From contig OY540813.1 of NCBI GenBank assembly GCA_961205875.1, positions 23,035,001 to 23,099,000 of the forward strand: 64,000 bases of DNA, read 5' to 3'. How positions within the stretch are numbered: the stretch's first letter is position 1; the number at the start of each line of letters is the position of its first letter. Of the stretch, positions 1 through 11,507 are shown in pieces. The notes below the pieces were generated by a model. It did no database searches. It was not told where the DNA came from and saw only the letters and a list, made by a program, of their open reading frames with translations. This DNA comes from Sialis fuliginosa. Taxonomy: Eukaryota; Arthropoda; Insecta; Megaloptera; Sialidae. The position numbers and the translations under genes are program-made.

Positions 1-3000
1 GAGCTCCAAAATTTGCATGGGAAATCGCTCATGTGCCACGTGATCAGTTTGTCATTAGCTTACATCTTTTTAGCGACTGTACAACTCAATCTTGCACTTC
101 CAGAAGGAATTTGCCATTTTTCTGGTTAGTATAAAAGAATTTTTAACTATTTTAACATAATCTGCAGTTTTTTTTTACATACGCAAATGATTTTATATGA
201 AAATTTCATGTAACACCTCAAAAAATACTAAAGCTGTATTGATTCTTTTTGTATTTAATAATATTCATTACGTTTTTATATAAAAATAGTTTTTTGTTGA
301 ATGTAGATTATAGTAATTTACATAAAGTGAAATTGTAGCTTCAATTTTGTTTTTGTTTTTAGAAGCTGAAACTATACTTTCAAAAATATCAAAAGATTTT
401 GTCTAAAAATATTTTCTAGCCCCATGTATACCTAAACAAAGTTTGAAAAAAATGATTTGTTTTGCTATAAGTTAATAGTGACATTACTAACCAAGAAATT
501 AATGAAAAATCAATATTTAGGTCTTAAAAATGCATTTATATAATTTTATAGTTTTGAATATTACCCATCTTTCTTTTCTTAATCCCTGACCAAAATATTA
601 TGTTTTTAATTATTTTTTTGTTTCAGAAGATTTATTATGTATCTACCTACAAATGTTTTAAAAACAAAATTTTATTTTTTACACTGTTTCAGTAATAATT
701 GTGTTTTATTTTTAGCTTTCTGTATACAGTTTTTCTTCTTGGTGAGCTTTCTATGGCTGAATGTTATGTGTTTCGATATTTGGTGGACATTCAGGTAAGA
801 AATCTAGAAATATATTTTTAATATATTATTCTTATTTGCATTGCATAAGCACTTTTCGGAAACTATATATTTCCTTCGTCAGTGCTCTGTTGAGAAGTAA
901 TGGGTTTGTAATACGAGTATATATGTATATTATTTTTTTTAATCTAATATAATTCATATACTATTTAACAACTCACCTTATAATAAGTGTACAGTACAAT
1001 GTACCTATTATTCTTTGTTGTATTAAATAATTAATATAAATGCATAAAAAATGTCAATAGCGCTTATGTAATGCAAATAAAAATAATATATTAAAAAACT
1101 ATATGTTTTTTTTTTTTTAATTATTGGTGAAAAAAAGAAAAAATAATAATTAATAATCCTGTATACAGGATGATTTACAACTAGTGTAAAAAAATTTAAC
1201 AGTAGATCGAGGATGTAATTTTTAGTAAAAAACTGTGTCCGGAAATTCTTCCTGAGGGAGCTACAAACTTTTACCCAAAATTAATGTTTATTTAATATCT
1301 AGAGAGCCCATTGTGCTACAGTTATGAAATTTGATACAGGGATTAGTATTAATAAGTGTAATCGATTACAGTATTATTTGTGTTCATTTATTTTTATTTC
1401 CGTACAACGTTTTAAACCGTAATTTAAACATATTTCAAAAAATATTTAAATAAAATTAAAATTTGGAATGACAAATACCACATTTGTTTAATATATTATT
1501 CCTAAAATTATATTTATGTAGTATTTGCATAACCTATTATTGTGATTTCAGATAAAAAAATATTGGTATCAACTTCTATATTTTCTTGATGCCTGAGCCA
1601 TATGTTTATTATTTATTCTGTTTATCTATGATTAAAACGTCAAATAACACAATAAATAATTTTGTTATACACTATCACAAAATAAATCCCTTTATTGAAA
1701 TAATCCTGCAACAGATATCCAATAACCAAAAATTTAGTCAATCGGTCAGTAAATAAGTTCACCTACGCTATAAATAAACAAGATATCTTCGTAATCAGCC
1801 TGTTACGTTATTTGCTTTGCGATTTTTATGTAAACATAATTCGAAGTAGATTTGCACTAATTAAATTTTCTGGTTTTGGTATTAATCCGACGCGACGCCA
1901 GAATTATTTGTTTATGATTTAAACATATAATTGATTTTTTAAATTAATTTATTTCTTTGGTTTAATTACTTATAACTACATAGAGACTATGTATATTACC
2001 TTGAAATTCACATTAAAAATAGGTTAGAACATAATGAGGCGAGAGGACGAATATACTAAAATATATTTACTACTTACCTGTATACTTAAGTAGGTACTTT
2101 ACCAAACATGAGTGTTTTCAATACTTTTTCAAAAAAGTACTTCTTGTACTTTTATTAAAAAATAATTGTAATTGTACTCACAATCCGTAGCGAATCAAAG
2201 GTTTGAGGTGAGGAAAGTGGTCCGCTCTGGGCCACAAGCACTATATAATTTTTCTTGAAATACGATACAATTTTTTATGGGATGAAAAAAACTTTGCAAA
2301 AATATGACGTTTTGTATGATATACTTACATTATGAGAACAAATATTGATTTTTTATAATTCATATTTTCACTTTCTACTCAATTACATAATTAATTGCTT
2401 TTCTGACATTTAATCTCTATGTCCAAAACGCAAACATATTTTGTGGCTACAAAAGAGCAAATAAACGTTTAACAAATACATGGATATATCAATACCAAAA
2501 TGGTGTAGGTATAAAATAGTAATACTGATATTTGAAACAAATAAAACATTTTTTTAAATAAAAATTATAGGCTAGGGAGACAAAAGTAAATTAACACTGA
2601 AATAATTAAATACAATAGAACTCTATAAATCGAAATATTCATTTCCTTCCCTTTAGACCCCAAAACCTCTATTATTCGAAGTATAGACCCTCTGCAAGAC
2701 GAACTAATTGCAGTTTCCTTATAGGAGGTATTTTCAATTCGGAGATATTTAACTGTAGCCTCGAATTTTTTAATGTTTCTCTTGAATATCGACTTATATA
2801 GGTTCTACTGTAATAATTTTTATTTTCAAAAATATTTAACTAACTAACAATAAGTAAAAAAAATGTATATCTTGTGTTATAATATTAATTCTTATCATGT
2901 AGAGATTTCGATTCGGAGTTGTGGTTATTAATTCAACAATCACTTCTGCCATTTTCTTTATAGGGTCAACTGGGGTAAAAGTGAAACAAAATACAAATAT

Positions 3001-6000
3001 TTCATGTTTTTTGACAGTTAACAATACAAATTCATACTTAAATTTTTTCTACTAGATGCGCTTATGAATAACCATTTTAAATACTTACGTCATTTGAACT
3101 GTACGATACAACACGGATTTTAAAAATGAAAAAAGTGTGTTTCATTTATCTAGTTTGGGAAAAAGTGAAACAGGTAAGGGTGAAAGTGAAACAGGCCTCT
3201 AATTTCCATAGAATGCGTTACATTGATATTTGCTGGGTAAAAATTAAAGAAGCGGTTAAAAACTCATACCTTGCTAGGTTATTGCGTCTACCCAGCATGC
3301 TAAGAAATATATTAAAAGGTTATGGGAAAAACTTAAAATATGCTTTGAAATAATATATTGTTGTAAACAGAAAATTCGTTCTTAATGATCCTACGTAGGT
3401 ACATCTACAAAGTTGAAAAATATCAGATAAATATTTAAACTGAAAATGAATTTTTAAAAATAATGGGGTAAAAGTGAAACATTCAAAATTATTGTTAATT
3501 TTTGGTCCTAATTAGTAAAAATTGAATAACTCTGGGGCCCATCATTGCACAGACTCGTATATTAGCTTAAATTCATTCTAAGGCTCCAAAGAACTGAGAT
3601 CAACCATAATATAGCCAAATATGAATAGCTTTATATTAGCTTTATATTAGCCAATATTTAAGGGTGAGTCACGAAATAATTTTAAAAATTTGTGTTGCAC
3701 TAAAAACCAAGTAAAAAATCAGGAATCAATATTATATAAATGATGTTTACCCTTTTACCCCATTTTTAGGAGTGAAGCCCCACTCCTTACGCGGGCGCGT
3801 TATTTTTTTCGTATTCAGCAGCTCAAAATCTATAAGAATCGACCATAAAATTGCTGTTCCGGTAAATTTCCCATTTTGACCATTTTCTTTATTTCATTGG
3901 CTGGACTATTATGTGTTTCAGTGGATTCCGAGGATTCCATGGATCAATGAGACAGACTGAACACAAGAAGTTCTTGATCTACTGCGTGTATGCGTGGGGT
4001 GTTCCCATAGTTATATCAACCATTACCATCATTACGCAATATCACCCGACTATAAAAGACCACTCTTTATCACCTAGAATTGGAGTCATTCAATGCTTCT
4101 TTGATAGTAAGTTTGAGTTATTTTATGAGTTCGAGCCTTTATCAATATTAAAGATGTAATGATTATTTATTTAAAAAGTAATAATTAAAATAAATAAGCC
4201 GACATTTTATTAATTAGATCAAGGAAGAACATTTTCAATACGTAGGGATTTACTGGAGGACATTTATTGAAAATGCATTTATTATAAACAAATCTGGTGT
4301 TGTATTTAAAAAAATTTACAAGTATCCCCCCCCCCCCCATGGGTTGTATTAAAAAGAACGCAATATTTTTTTAAAATAATTTTTGTAGTAAACTTTATAT
4401 CTTTTGCATTGTATAATGTGTGTAAATAGTAAAAAAATTTTTAAATAAGCTCTTATAACATTATTATGGTGGAACATTTTCTGCGGACGCCCCTTGTTAC
4501 TATTATAATATTATTTTACAGCTGAGAAAGCAGTTTTTCTGTATTTCTATGGACCAGTGGCTCCAATTATAATCTGCAATTTGATCCTGTTTATTATAAC
4601 TGCAATTAAAATAATTCGCATTAAAAGAGAAACGGCTATGTTGCAGAGAGGCGACAGTCAAAGGCACGACCATTATGAAAATGATAAACAAAGGTATGCA
4701 TTTCAAATTTTTAGTCTCCTAAAAATACATAGGTACTGTTGCAGTTATTATGTCATTACCTTTCACGATTGATTTTCGGATCGAACATGTTTTTTTCTAG
4801 GATACTCAATATAAGAGTTCTGACAGCTCTAATCGATTTCTGATTGATTGTAGTAACCAAGTCTCACTTACAGCTGTATTTTCTGATTTATTTTAGTGTG
4901 TAATTGTAGCTTGTTTCTGAAGTTTCAAAAATGAAAACTTAAGTGTAGAGCAAAAAAGAAGTTACTATAATTTGTAAGAGCGAAATATACAATGTTAAAA
5001 AAAAATTTAATTAACCCCCGGTTACATTATATTCAATTTTTATTTTATTATTTTATGTTTGCTAAAAAAAATACATAAATGTATTTTTGAATACATCGCT
5101 GTGCCGTTGCCAGTTTGGCTAAAAATGACTAAGCTATTTTAACTCTAACTGGAGTATCTCCAGTTTTTCCTTTTTTATACCTAACTGATTACTGACTAAC
5201 CTTTTGAAACACAATCCGAATAATGTTATCAGAAAAACAAATATCGTATTAAATGTGACCTATAACTAATTTAATCAACTTATGTATTCCATTTACATAA
5301 TAATATACATAAGCTGTTAACTCCTGTATACGCATAAATACAATTGTTTTTGCTATTTTTGGTATTATTTTAATGAATAATAAAAAAAAATGTACGCCTG
5401 ATTTGATTAAATACTAGCTTGAACGTAAATTGGGAAATTATATAAATTTTCTTATAAGGTACTGGCACCAGTTATGACCGCTATAAAAAGGTTTACTCTT
5501 TTGTGATTGACGGGCTTCTTTTTTGTAATTCTCATGAACTCATGTTACTAATAAAACAAGTAACTCTTTATTTAATCAAATAATTAATCGGTTTCGCGCA
5601 CGTGGATTTCGAAACCCCCATCCCCATGATATTTTTTCCGCCGAATCGAATGAAACTAATTACAACCATTCATATGTCAAAGAGTGTAAAATATAATTTT
5701 TTTCTATATTTTGGTTTTCATTCATTATGCAAAATCGTAAATATCTCGACTGCTATCCGAGATAGGGAGTTGTTGCTAATGATTACAAAATGGTAAGTAC
5801 TATGACACAAAAGATATAAATGAAGAATCGTCAATTTTGAAGCAATATAAAGCAGTTGCTATGATAATATAATAATTAATAAATAAATTATACTAATAAT
5901 TAGTTTAAATGTCCACCATTTTGAACCTACTGGTCGATTGTCATCAAATCACGCTGTAAGACAGTTAGATATATATATATTAATATTCAGAAATGGTAGT

Positions 6001-8558
6001 AATCAAAAATCAACAAATATTTCTAATTCAATTAATTTAATTAAAAAATAGCCATTACTGGGGTCGTATCCAAGACTGGTGCTAGTACCTGTTTAGGTTT
6101 ATTAAATTAATATCAATCGAGTTAGCGCGCCTTACTCTTAGAAATCATAATTACATTATATAGGTATCAATAATTTAATATATTATTTAATTTGTATTTT
6201 TACACAATAATACTCTTTTTGGTTGAGTATGTTTTGGGGGCATTTCATTACAGTCATATGTTTATTTTAGCCGAATTTAAAAGTATTATGCTTGTGAATG
6301 TTTTGACAATCGAGAATCTTATAATATTTTTCCTTACTGAACACTGGTCTAGAATTTATCCGCGGCTCACCCACGTAAATTCAAAATCAGTGAATGCTCG
6401 TTTGACTGGCTGTTCTAAACACGTAGGAACCACACAATTTCTTACCCGATCTGTTATTTTTATAGATTCAACTTGTACCTAAAGCTGTTCATTGTGATGG
6501 GGGTCAACTGGGTGACAGAGGTATTGTCGTCCTTCTTGCCAGGTCCAGAGGGAATATGGACTGTTACAGACTTGTTCAACACTCTGCAAGGCGTCCTCAT
6601 ATTTATAATATTCGTTTGCAAAAGACATATCTGGAAACTGTTGAGGAAACGGTACGTTTTATATTTGGATACTTTTATTATTTATACAACATTACATTAC
6701 ATTAACTTTTTTATTGCATTGTATTTTTTTTAAACTCTATAATTTTTTTAAATTTAAATCAGAAGTTATTGACAAATAACTTTTTGAATGTTTATATAAT
6801 TATCGCTCAACATTACAACATTTATTTATAACATTTACTGTTAAGCCTTGGCGTTTTACAGAAACGGTCTCCGTCACCGCTTCGACATTGCAAATCTGTT
6901 ATATGCGATTCAATACAAGTGGCATGTTCGCTGCGTCAAAACGGCGCTGCGTTTTACGCAGCTAACATGTAATAGATTTGCAAGGTCGAAGCGGTGACGG
7001 AGACCGTTTCTGTAAAGTGCCAAGGCTTAACTTTATTCTACTACTTTGTCAGCCATTCTACGTCTAGCGGTCTGAGATGCCGGCATCAATTTGTCGAAAA
7101 TTTAAAACGATTGTATCAAACTATCAATTATGATATTTTAAATTAAAACATAGATTTCTAGGTTGTAATTTATTTTATTTTCATTACAAAGTCTATTAAT
7201 TAATTAAGCCGTGTTTCCAGTTCAGAATTATTGCTCATCAAAGTTAGAATTTTTTATTTTTATTATTTTTATGTAAATGTCATTTTTCTTCAAAAGTACC
7301 TATAATATTTGGTATTTTTTATCATTATTTATGTACGTCATAATATTACCTATGAATTCACTATACAAAGTTTGGACCTGGGTTTACAGTTTTTCTGTTA
7401 TAAATTTATCTAAATTAATCCATTTGTCGGACAAATCAGGAATCTATAAAATAAATTATAAAGATTGTGATAAATTTTACATTGGTCAGAGTAGAAGAGC
7501 TATCAATGTAAAATTTAAAGAACATATAGCCGATGTAAAACATTTAAGATTAAATAAGTTTAGTGTAACTACTCATATGTTTGAAAATCACCACAGAATT
7601 CAGGATCTTAATCTATTGAAAGCGGTTTCTAACAGTAAAAATTTAGATTGCTATGAAAGTATGGAGATTTTCAAAAATAAGGGTAAAGTATTTAATTCCG
7701 ACAATGGACCCCTATGATCCAACCTTTTAACCTTATTAAAGTAATGACTCAGACCAACACGGTCAACGATTACCGTTCAGGATAAATTCTGGTTCAGTAG
7801 TTTCTAAGGTATAATATATAAATAGTCGTAGTTATTTAGATTTAAGTTAGTGTCTTTAGGACTCCGATGATGATAGCATTGCTATTGAAATACGTGTAAG
7901 TTTAAACTCTTAAAATTTTTATGGTTAGGGGAATTGTATTTGATAAGTCATAACCATAGTTTTTGTCTGTTGTTTGTTATATAATTACATAATTTTATTA
8001 TTAATGGTAATTCGCATAATTATAAAACTACAACAGGTGCCTAACTCTGAACTGGAAACACGACTTGTAAACGGTTATACTGAAAAATATGTTAATTAAT
8101 TACCTATGAAACTGACTCATGTGATTCCTTTAGTTACGTTACTTTAGAAGTTATGAGATAATCTTTGTTTGTAAGTACTACTCTGAAGGAACTTTTTAAA
8201 CACCTGTAGCTCAGAGGCTGTTGTTTTCAAAACAATTTTTTACTCACAATGAGTTAAGGAATCAGCTCTGTATATCAGCCAATTTTTTGTATTGCTGATT
8301 TTTTTAAGTAGCCCATTTAAATACAACATTAGAACAACACAGAACAACCTCTTTTTATATTATTTCGAAAAAGGCGGGGCTAAGTTACTGGACATATTTA
8401 TTAGTTATATCATAACCATAATTTATTTGTTATATAAATAAATTATACTTATTTTTATATTTTTTTCCAGGTACTATTTTCTTACCGATAGACCTTACAT
8501 CACACTGACCTCGACTATTCGCACCCAGTACTCGAATATGTTAACTTTAATGAGATGA
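1..8558 (+). CDS. Methuselah-like G-protein-coupled receptor, 5'-truncated by window edge (exons TM2 to stop)
   Basis: Six exons join in frame: 1-124, 716-794, 3922-4106, 4522-4693, 6466-6651 and 8471-8558, all with GT-AG introns, giving 277 residues to a TGA at 8556. The product is the 7TM part of a methuselah-type (class B secretin-like) receptor of the plasma membrane. The first exon opens with a [10 protein letters not shown] stretch, the usual start of TM2 in this family. Exon 2 carries TM3 with the hallmark [16 protein letters not shown]; exon 3 carries TM4 (AWGVPIVIS); exon 4 TM5 ([12 protein letters not shown]); exon 5 TM6 and TM7 ([13 protein letters not shown], then [15 protein letters not shown]); exon 6 a short basic tail. 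The ligand-binding ectodomain and TM1 lie left of the window. Ligand and physiological role cannot be told; methuselah genes are expanded in insects. AATAAA follows at 8573. Introns 2, 4 and 5 are swollen by transposon copies. Confidence 0.92.
1161..1390. repeat. Dispersed repeat family R1, copy 1 (intron 2 of the receptor gene)
   Basis: This block matches 46871-47215 and 60491-61170. Shared landmarks are a start near TATACAGG, the phrase CAGTAGATCGAGGATGTAAT, a GTGTCCGGAAA-TTCTTC-TGAGGGAGCTACA stretch, and TTTATTTAATATCTAGAGA followed by CCCATTGTG. No coding capacity is visible. The family type (SINE or non-autonomous element) is not determined. Confidence 0.7.
2961..3771. mobile_element. 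GGGGTAAAAGTGAAAC terminal-inverted-repeat element, copy 1
   Basis: The left end reads AGGGTCAACTGGGGTAAAAG followed by TGAAAC; the right end reads GTTTACCCTTTTACCCCATT, an imperfect inverted copy. About 200 bp of the left half is nearly identical to 44752-44990. Internal direct copies of GGTAAAAGTGAAAC occur near 3160-3200 and 3465. The 75-codon reading frame at 3126-3353 is part of the repeat and has no recognised domain. It is a non-autonomous DNA-transposon-like element in intron 2 of the receptor gene. Confidence 0.7.
3785..3911. mobile_element. Fragment (right end) of the GTCCAGTAAAGGAAGC MITE, abutting a splice acceptor
   Basis: This stretch matches the right end of the element at 28838-30181: GGGTTATTTTTTTCGAATTC-like start, TCAAAATCTATAAGAATC, ATAAAATTGCT, AAATTTCCC, then GGCTGGACTATTA at the terminus. 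Its terminus lies about 10 bp before the acceptor AG of receptor exon 3 at 3920-3921, so the pyrimidine-rich tract before that exon is largely transposon-derived. Confidence 0.65.
4107..4521 (+). other. Receptor intron 3, with a 13-nt poly-C tract
   Basis: A GT-AG intron with donor GTAAGT and acceptor TTTTACAG. It holds a run of 13 C at 4326-4338 and otherwise AT-rich sequence with no element recognised. Confidence 0.7.
5457..6090 (+). mobile_element. GGTACTGGCACCAG MITE, copy A (intron 4 of the receptor gene)
   Basis: The termini are AAGGTACTGGCACCAGTTAT and the inverted CAAGACTGGTGCTAGTACCT. The interior shares long stretches with the copies at 39500, 40627 and 50973, for example the text around TAATAAAACAAGTAACTC and ATGTCCACCATTTTG. 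At 634 bp it is about 90 bp longer than the others and alone carries a TTTCGCGCACGTGGATTTCG segment near 5590. Flanking TATA-like sequence fits a TA-targeting Tc1/mariner-type origin. No transposase is encoded. Confidence 0.85.
6840..7031. mobile_element. TTAA-flanked palindromic MITE (piggyBac-type target)
   Basis: A nearly complete palindrome. The left arm begins GTTAAGCCTTGGC and the right arm ends GCCAAGGCTTAAC; the arms agree over about 58 bp with three mismatches, including ACAGAAACGGTCTCCGTCAC and TTGCAAATCT. A second inner inverted pair surrounds CATGTT-GCTGCGT. Both ends are bounded by TTAA, the target-site duplication of piggyBac-type transposons, though the termini do not look like the classical piggyBac CCC ends. 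It is much richer in G+C than the surrounding intron. Confidence 0.75.
7211..8062 (+). mobile_element. Penelope-like retroelement fragment bracketed by a 17-bp inverted repeat
   Basis: CGTGTTTCCAGTTCAGA at 7211 recurs exactly inverted near 8046-8062. Between them is an open frame (7277-7717, next feature) with a GIY-YIG nuclease domain, the signature of Penelope-like elements. No reverse transcriptase survives, so this is a 5'-truncated or deleted copy. The whole copy sits in intron 5 of the receptor gene in sense orientation. Confidence 0.6.
7400..7717 (+). pseudogene. GIY-YIG endonuclease domain remnant (Penelope-like retroelement)
   Basis: The frame ending at TGA 7715-7717 encodes [19 protein letters not shown] followed by [12 protein letters not shown] and, later, TTHMFENHH. 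This is the GIY-YIG nuclease fold: GIY at the start, FYIGQS about ten residues later, the arginine of the next helix, and the EH pair. In Penelope-like elements this domain follows the reverse transcriptase and nicks the target DNA. Only the nuclease part is present; the residues upstream (7277-7400) are hydrophobic and not typical, so the start of this frame is arbitrary. It is probably a dead fragment. Divergent but uninterrupted reading through the domain suggests a fairly recent insertion. Confidence 0.7.
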
Positions 8559-8572
8559 AGAAAATATCTCGA

Positions 8573-8578
8573 AATAAA
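8573..8578 (+). terminator. Poly(A) signal of the methuselah-like gene
   Basis: AATAAA lies 15 bp after the stop codon and overlaps a second AATAAA shifted by 4 bp. It is the nearest canonical polyadenylation hexamer. The cleavage site is not identified. Confidence 0.55.
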
Positions 8579-9159
8579 TAAATATTTCGTCTCCTTTACG
8601 TACCACGAATCACGTTTCTTTTGTTTTCCATCTCTTCGTCTCAGGTGTTTTAACCATATTTTAACTTACGACGCTTTTTGTGATTTCATTATAATTTGGG
8701 ATCCACTTAGAATTTTAATTAAATGTTACTATTATGTGTTTTTATTTTTTTATTTTACATATACTAATATATTATTCTACTAGTACTATATTTACATATA
8801 TTAATGTTTGCTTAAATATAGTTTCATTGTTATTAAATTATATATTTTTTACAAACATTTTTAAGTGTAAACTCCATATATGTATGTATAATACAAGATA
8901 CTATATACATATAATATATACGTATTTTCTTTATTAAATGTTAAAATGTGCACTGTCCTTATAAAATTATCTATATAATAATTATCTAACGTATATAATG
9001 TTTATTAATAGTATTAATAATAATAATAATATTAATAATAATACATATATTAAATTTTACATTTTAATATAAATTATATATTTATTTTAATAAATATTAA
9101 ATCTAATAACTAATAATTACTATGTTTTCAAAAAAATGTAAAATTAATTATCTCTTCTT

Positions 9160-9171
9160 CCCCCCCCCCCC
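9160..9171. repeat. Poly-C tract (12 C)
   Basis: A run of 12 C in otherwise AT-rich intergenic DNA downstream of the receptor gene. Confidence 0.9.
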
Positions 9172-9719
9172 ATCCTAAAGATTAAAATCTTTGGATTCAA
9201 CACTGCATGTGGTCTCCGTTGTAAATGTTCAAAAGTTTTTAAATGTATATTAAAACAATAAATACCAATTAAAACAAATTTAAAATGTAGTATATGAAAT
9301 CATATTAGAAAGAATTATAGCTTGCTCTCTACCAACTTTATAAAACAAATTAATTAATTTGATGGAAACCAACATGATTTATATTAATTTTAAGGTAAAC
9401 TATGAAAGTTAATAAATTAATTAATGTATACTTATTTCAATCCTAGTTATGCTTAAGATATATATTTATGTATTATATACCTGTAGCTTTTAAATAAGTA
9501 CTATGTTTTATTTATGTATATATGTATAACAACACTTTTTGTATGGTAAATATAATAAAGATTTAAATATCAATATATTTAAAATACTTATTTTCCTTTT
9601 TTTTATTATTTAGAAAAATAAAATATCAATGATTGAAAATCATCGTTTTTTGGCCCCAAGTAACAGCCCCCCCGGAAATCATCCTAACAATTCATACTTT
9701 AATTACAAATATAATTTTA

Positions 9720-9915
9720 AAGGTTTTAGAGCCCGTGTATATGGCGCCGTAACGACTTTTTCCGTAACGGCTTCTTCCCGTGCCTAACAGTAACAATGCA
9801 TTTCAAATGCGAGTGTGAACACACGACACACGGTGGAATGCCGTATACGGTCGGCCGTGTGTCGTATGAACATTCTCATATGGTGCTAGGTGCACGTTAC
9901 GGTGCCGTGTGTTAC
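9720..9915. repeat. GC-rich patch with repeated CCGTAACG / CCGTGTG words and a perfect hairpin
   Basis: Within DNA of about 25% G+C this patch is close to 50%. It begins near AGCCCGTGTATATGGCGCCGTAACG and ends near CGTTACGGTGCCGTGTGTTA, which is partly inverted. Inside, ACGACACACGG (9823-9833) pairs perfectly with CCGTGTGTCGT (9855-9865). A degenerate transposon with inverted termini is the likeliest source. There is no open frame of note. Confidence 0.5.
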
Positions 9916-10254
9916 CTACATACAATAATATAAAATATTAGATCGGACTATCTTATATGTAATACTGAAAGTAAACAATGTCCATATATCTAATTTGATT
10001 TATAAAACAAATCATTCTGGTTACTGATAGAAAATCTATTATCAAAAACAATTTAAATAAGATCATTTTCAGAAATATTAAACGCCTACTATAAATAAAC
10101 TGTAAACATATTTCATTTTTGTAACAAGAAAATAATTATAGATAAAATAAATAGTGACGTATCCACTAACGAATATTAGTCATAAATTCTAATCTTATTT
10201 TAATCCCATTTAATTTTTTTCGGCAAAACAAAATACCGGCTATTATAAAAAAAT

Positions 10255-10521
10255 TTGCTCTTGATCAAAGGGAAAGCTAACACTATCTGTAGGGTGTCAA
10301 AGCATTATGAATATGCTCGGGAATTTAGAGAAGTGGTAATAAATGCATATAGGTGTCCCGTAAACATATCGGAAAACTTTCAGGAATTGTCGAGAACATT
10401 AAAACAATCGCTTTTTGTCAATAAATCCATATCCGCAAATGAGCCGTTTATCAGTAGAGCAAAAGAAAGGACCCGCAAAAAAGCAATGAATTTTCATATT
10501 GAGCTCCCAAGTGAGATATAA
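10255..10521 (+). other. Unrecognised open frame, possible orphan exon or gene fragment
   Basis: Eighty-eight codons without a stop, ending at TAA. G+C is clearly higher than in the flanks, and the composition is protein-like (charged and mixed: YEYAREFREVVINAYRC near the start, SRAKERTRKKAMNFHIELP near the end). There is no ATG at the beginning. A CTGTAG acceptor-like site at about 10286-10291 would give an in-frame exon, but no matching upstream donor or exon was found. It does not match a transposon domain that I recognise. It may be the last exon of an unseen gene, a decayed gene fragment, or chance. Confidence 0.35.
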
Positions 10522-11409
10522 TTTTTATAACACTTAATTACTCGTGTATTAAAGATAAGAATTTACAGACATTTTCAGTGTTTCTGAAATGTCTTTTGAT
10601 AATCGAATAAAAAATATACCACTTAAATCGTTATAAAATTCTTTACAAATCTGCATACGTTTTTTTTTTAGATTAATTAAAAAAACCTATAAAAAAATAA
10701 AATCCGAGCGAGCGTAAGCCAATCTTAAAAGTCAGTACCTACATATTAATGTAATGTATTTTATATTCAATTTCTTAACAGAAAGTGTTTAAAAATGTCG
10801 TACTGGTCAAAGCAGTTTATTTGTTTAATTAGCTTACAACAGTTTACTAGTTTACGGGCATTAAGACTGTTTTTTTGAAATTCGAGATATATTTTGTGTT
10901 ATATTATTTAATAATTGAAAAATATTATTAATAAAAGATTCATAATTTATATTTAATTTTTTTGAGTTTAGTTTTAAACTATCAATGTTGAATTTTTAAA
11001 CGGATTTCAAATATTCTACATATATCAATATCTATATTATTTTTTCTAATCAAAAATGAGTATAAACTAGTAAACTTGTTTCAATTCGGTTTCGTCTCAA
11101 AAATCTGTTTTGGTCGGTCACTACTATGTTGCCGTGTTTTATTTATCCAGTATAAAGTACCGCATCCAACTCAATCAACAAAACTGATACCATCTTCGAT
11201 CACAATTCAATATACCTTCCTAATAGAAAGTAACATACCATAAATAATTTAGCTACTTAAATAGCGGCAATAATTATACCCCCATGATCTAGACACAATA
11301 TAATATTAATTGATACACATTTCTAAAATCGCACTTGCTGAATTGTATCGACATTATTAGTATATTGAGTGCACCTGAGGTTTTGGCGCACGGAGGGAGT
11401 GACCGTGGT

Positions 11410-11416
11410 TATAAAA
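11410..11416 (+). promoter_or_regulatory. TATA box of gene A
   Basis: TATAAAA inside GTGGTTATAAAAAGCC, 92 bp before the ATG. The expected start site about 30 bp on falls near CTTTAGTAAAC (about 11437-11443), which is initiator-like. Confidence 0.65.
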
Positions 11417-11507
11417 AGCCGTACCGGACCAAATTGTCTTTAGTAAACACGCATTAACATAAGATCTAGATCACAGAGAGCTGTGGACCGGACGTTGCAA
11501 TCCGGAA

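Larger units (their letters stand above)
8579..11400. other. Intergenic region between the receptor gene and gene A
   Basis: Apart from the poly-C tract, the GC-rich patch at 9720-9915 and the open frame at 10255-10521, this is AT-rich DNA with simple TA/ATT-rich stretches (8730-9120). No gene or complete mobile element was recognised. Confidence 0.6.

Noticed and set aside
3126..3353. 75-codon frame with Lys/Val-rich peptide
   Set aside because: It lies inside the GGGGTAAAAGTGAAAC element and its VKVKQ text is a translation of the repeated TGAAAGTGAAAC word.
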